From assembly GCF_020510445.1 (NCBI RefSeq), contig NZ_JAHBAG010000001.1, forward strand, positions 1,650,501 to 1,714,500: a stretch of DNA of 64,000 nucleotides, in the 5' to 3' direction. The DNA is from Hydrogenophaga taeniospiralis. Its GTDB lineage: Bacteria; Pseudomonadota; Gammaproteobacteria; Burkholderiales; Burkholderiaceae_C. Positions 63,691 to 64,000 of the stretch are shown here, piece by piece. Within the stretch, counting starts at the first letter, position 1, and every line of letters starts with the position of its first letter. The notes beneath the pieces were generated by a model that was not told the DNA's origin, made no database searches, and saw only the letters and a program-made list of their open reading frames with translations. The translations under genes were made by a program, and so were the position numbers.

Positions 63691-64000
63691 GTGAAAGCCC
63701 CGGCCACCAGGACAGCGAAAAAAGGCAAGCCCGCCGCAACGGGTGTCAAGGCCAGCTCGTCCGCCACCGCCTCCAGGGTGTCCTCAACCAGCAAGTCCGC
63801 CGCCAAGGTGGCACCGAAGCCCTCCGCCAAGGCCGTGGCCAAACCTGCGGCCAAGACCGCGAAGACGTCCTCCGCCCCCAAATCCGTGGCGCCGGTGAAA
63901 TCCGGCCCATCCAGCAAGCCCAGCAGGGCCGCGGCAAAAACCGCCGCGGTCAGCGCCACACGACCGGTCAAGCCGGTCAGCAAAACCATGGCAAAAACTG
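63691..64000 (+). CDS. dksA: DksA, 5' part (cut by the window end)
   Basis: Open frame from a GTG with GAGAGGAG upstream, running off the window edge; 103 codons seen. All of it is a Lys/Ala/Pro/Ser-rich low-complexity tail (VKAPATRTAKKGKPAA...AKPAAKTAKTSS...RPVKPVSKTMAK). The DksA coiled-coil and zinc finger would follow beyond the edge. The identification rests on the position next to a COG0523 GTPase and on the known long AKP-rich N-terminal tails of DksA in Comamonadaceae; the Cys residues are not visible. Alternative: a histone H1-like protein with the same composition. Confidence 0.6.
   Translation, partial: MKAPATRTAKKGKPAATGVKASSSATASRVSSTSKSAAKVAPKPSAKAVAKPAAKTAKTSSAPKSVAPVKSGPSSKPSRAAAKTAAVSATRPVKPVSKTMAKT

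Overview
The window is high-GC chromosomal DNA with the gene style of a betaproteobacterium of the Comamonadaceae (Hydrogenophaga/Acidovorax-like). The evidence is the GC-rich codon use, the DUF4148 protein, the Liv transporter plus AMP-ligase operon, the dapF-DUF484-xerC cluster, the COG0523 GTPase next to a dksA with a Lys/Ala/Pro-rich N-terminus, and abundant GC-rich palindromic repeats between genes. The family assignment is an inference; no 16S or tRNA gene is present. The only stable RNA gene I see is RNase P RNA (rnpB, about 48423-48823).

Left part (1-24.4 kb). Two acyl-CoA dehydrogenases, an enoyl-CoA hydratase-like protein and a biotin-containing acyl-CoA carboxylase alpha subunit (42-5604) form a catabolic block that resembles leucine (Liu) or acyclic terpene (Atu) degradation. 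It is followed by a DUF4148 protein, a two-component system, a thioesterase, and a scarred stretch (9.5-12.5 kb) with orphan genes and the frameshifted remains of an HlyD-type gene. A LysR/GST pair and a DUF2784 protein come next. A complete branched-chain-type ABC importer (livHMGF plus binding protein) with an embedded acyl-CoA ligase reads leftward (14.7-21.5 kb). Divergent from it are an AtuA-like protein split into two overlapping genes and another crotonase. Together these suggest import, CoA activation, dehydrogenation, carboxylation and hydration of a branched or isoprenoid acid.

Middle (24.4-44.2 kb). A MipA/OmpV outer-membrane protein, a TetR repressor and a divergent tripartite RND efflux operon with two palindromic operator candidates; a class I glutamine amidotransferase; a DUF4143 ATPase with an AT-rich leader; a YciA-type thioesterase divergent from an Atm1-type ABC exporter; an acetyl-CoA hydrolase/CoA-transferase divergent from a LysR regulator; a pyrC-NYN-DUF3025 overlapping operon; a glutamine-synthetase-like ligase; HtpX.

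Right part (44.2-64 kb). A glycine-zipper envelope protein, a FAD-dependent dehydrogenase divergent from a MATE exporter whose promoter carries a 13-bp direct repeat, rnpB, a metallophosphoesterase, and a NUDIX-metallo-beta-lactamase fusion. A leftward polyamine-type ABC importer operon carries its own GntR regulator and an Asp/Glu racemase-family protein; three TTGTRYRCAA sites lie in front of it. The dapF-DUF484-xerC operon, a DsrE-family protein, RlmI, a His-rich COG0523 GTPase and the start of dksA (cut by the window edge) close the window.

Palindromic repeats of at least three families are a recurring theme. One lies in frame inside the biotin carboxylase active-site region, and others supply the ends of three proteins.
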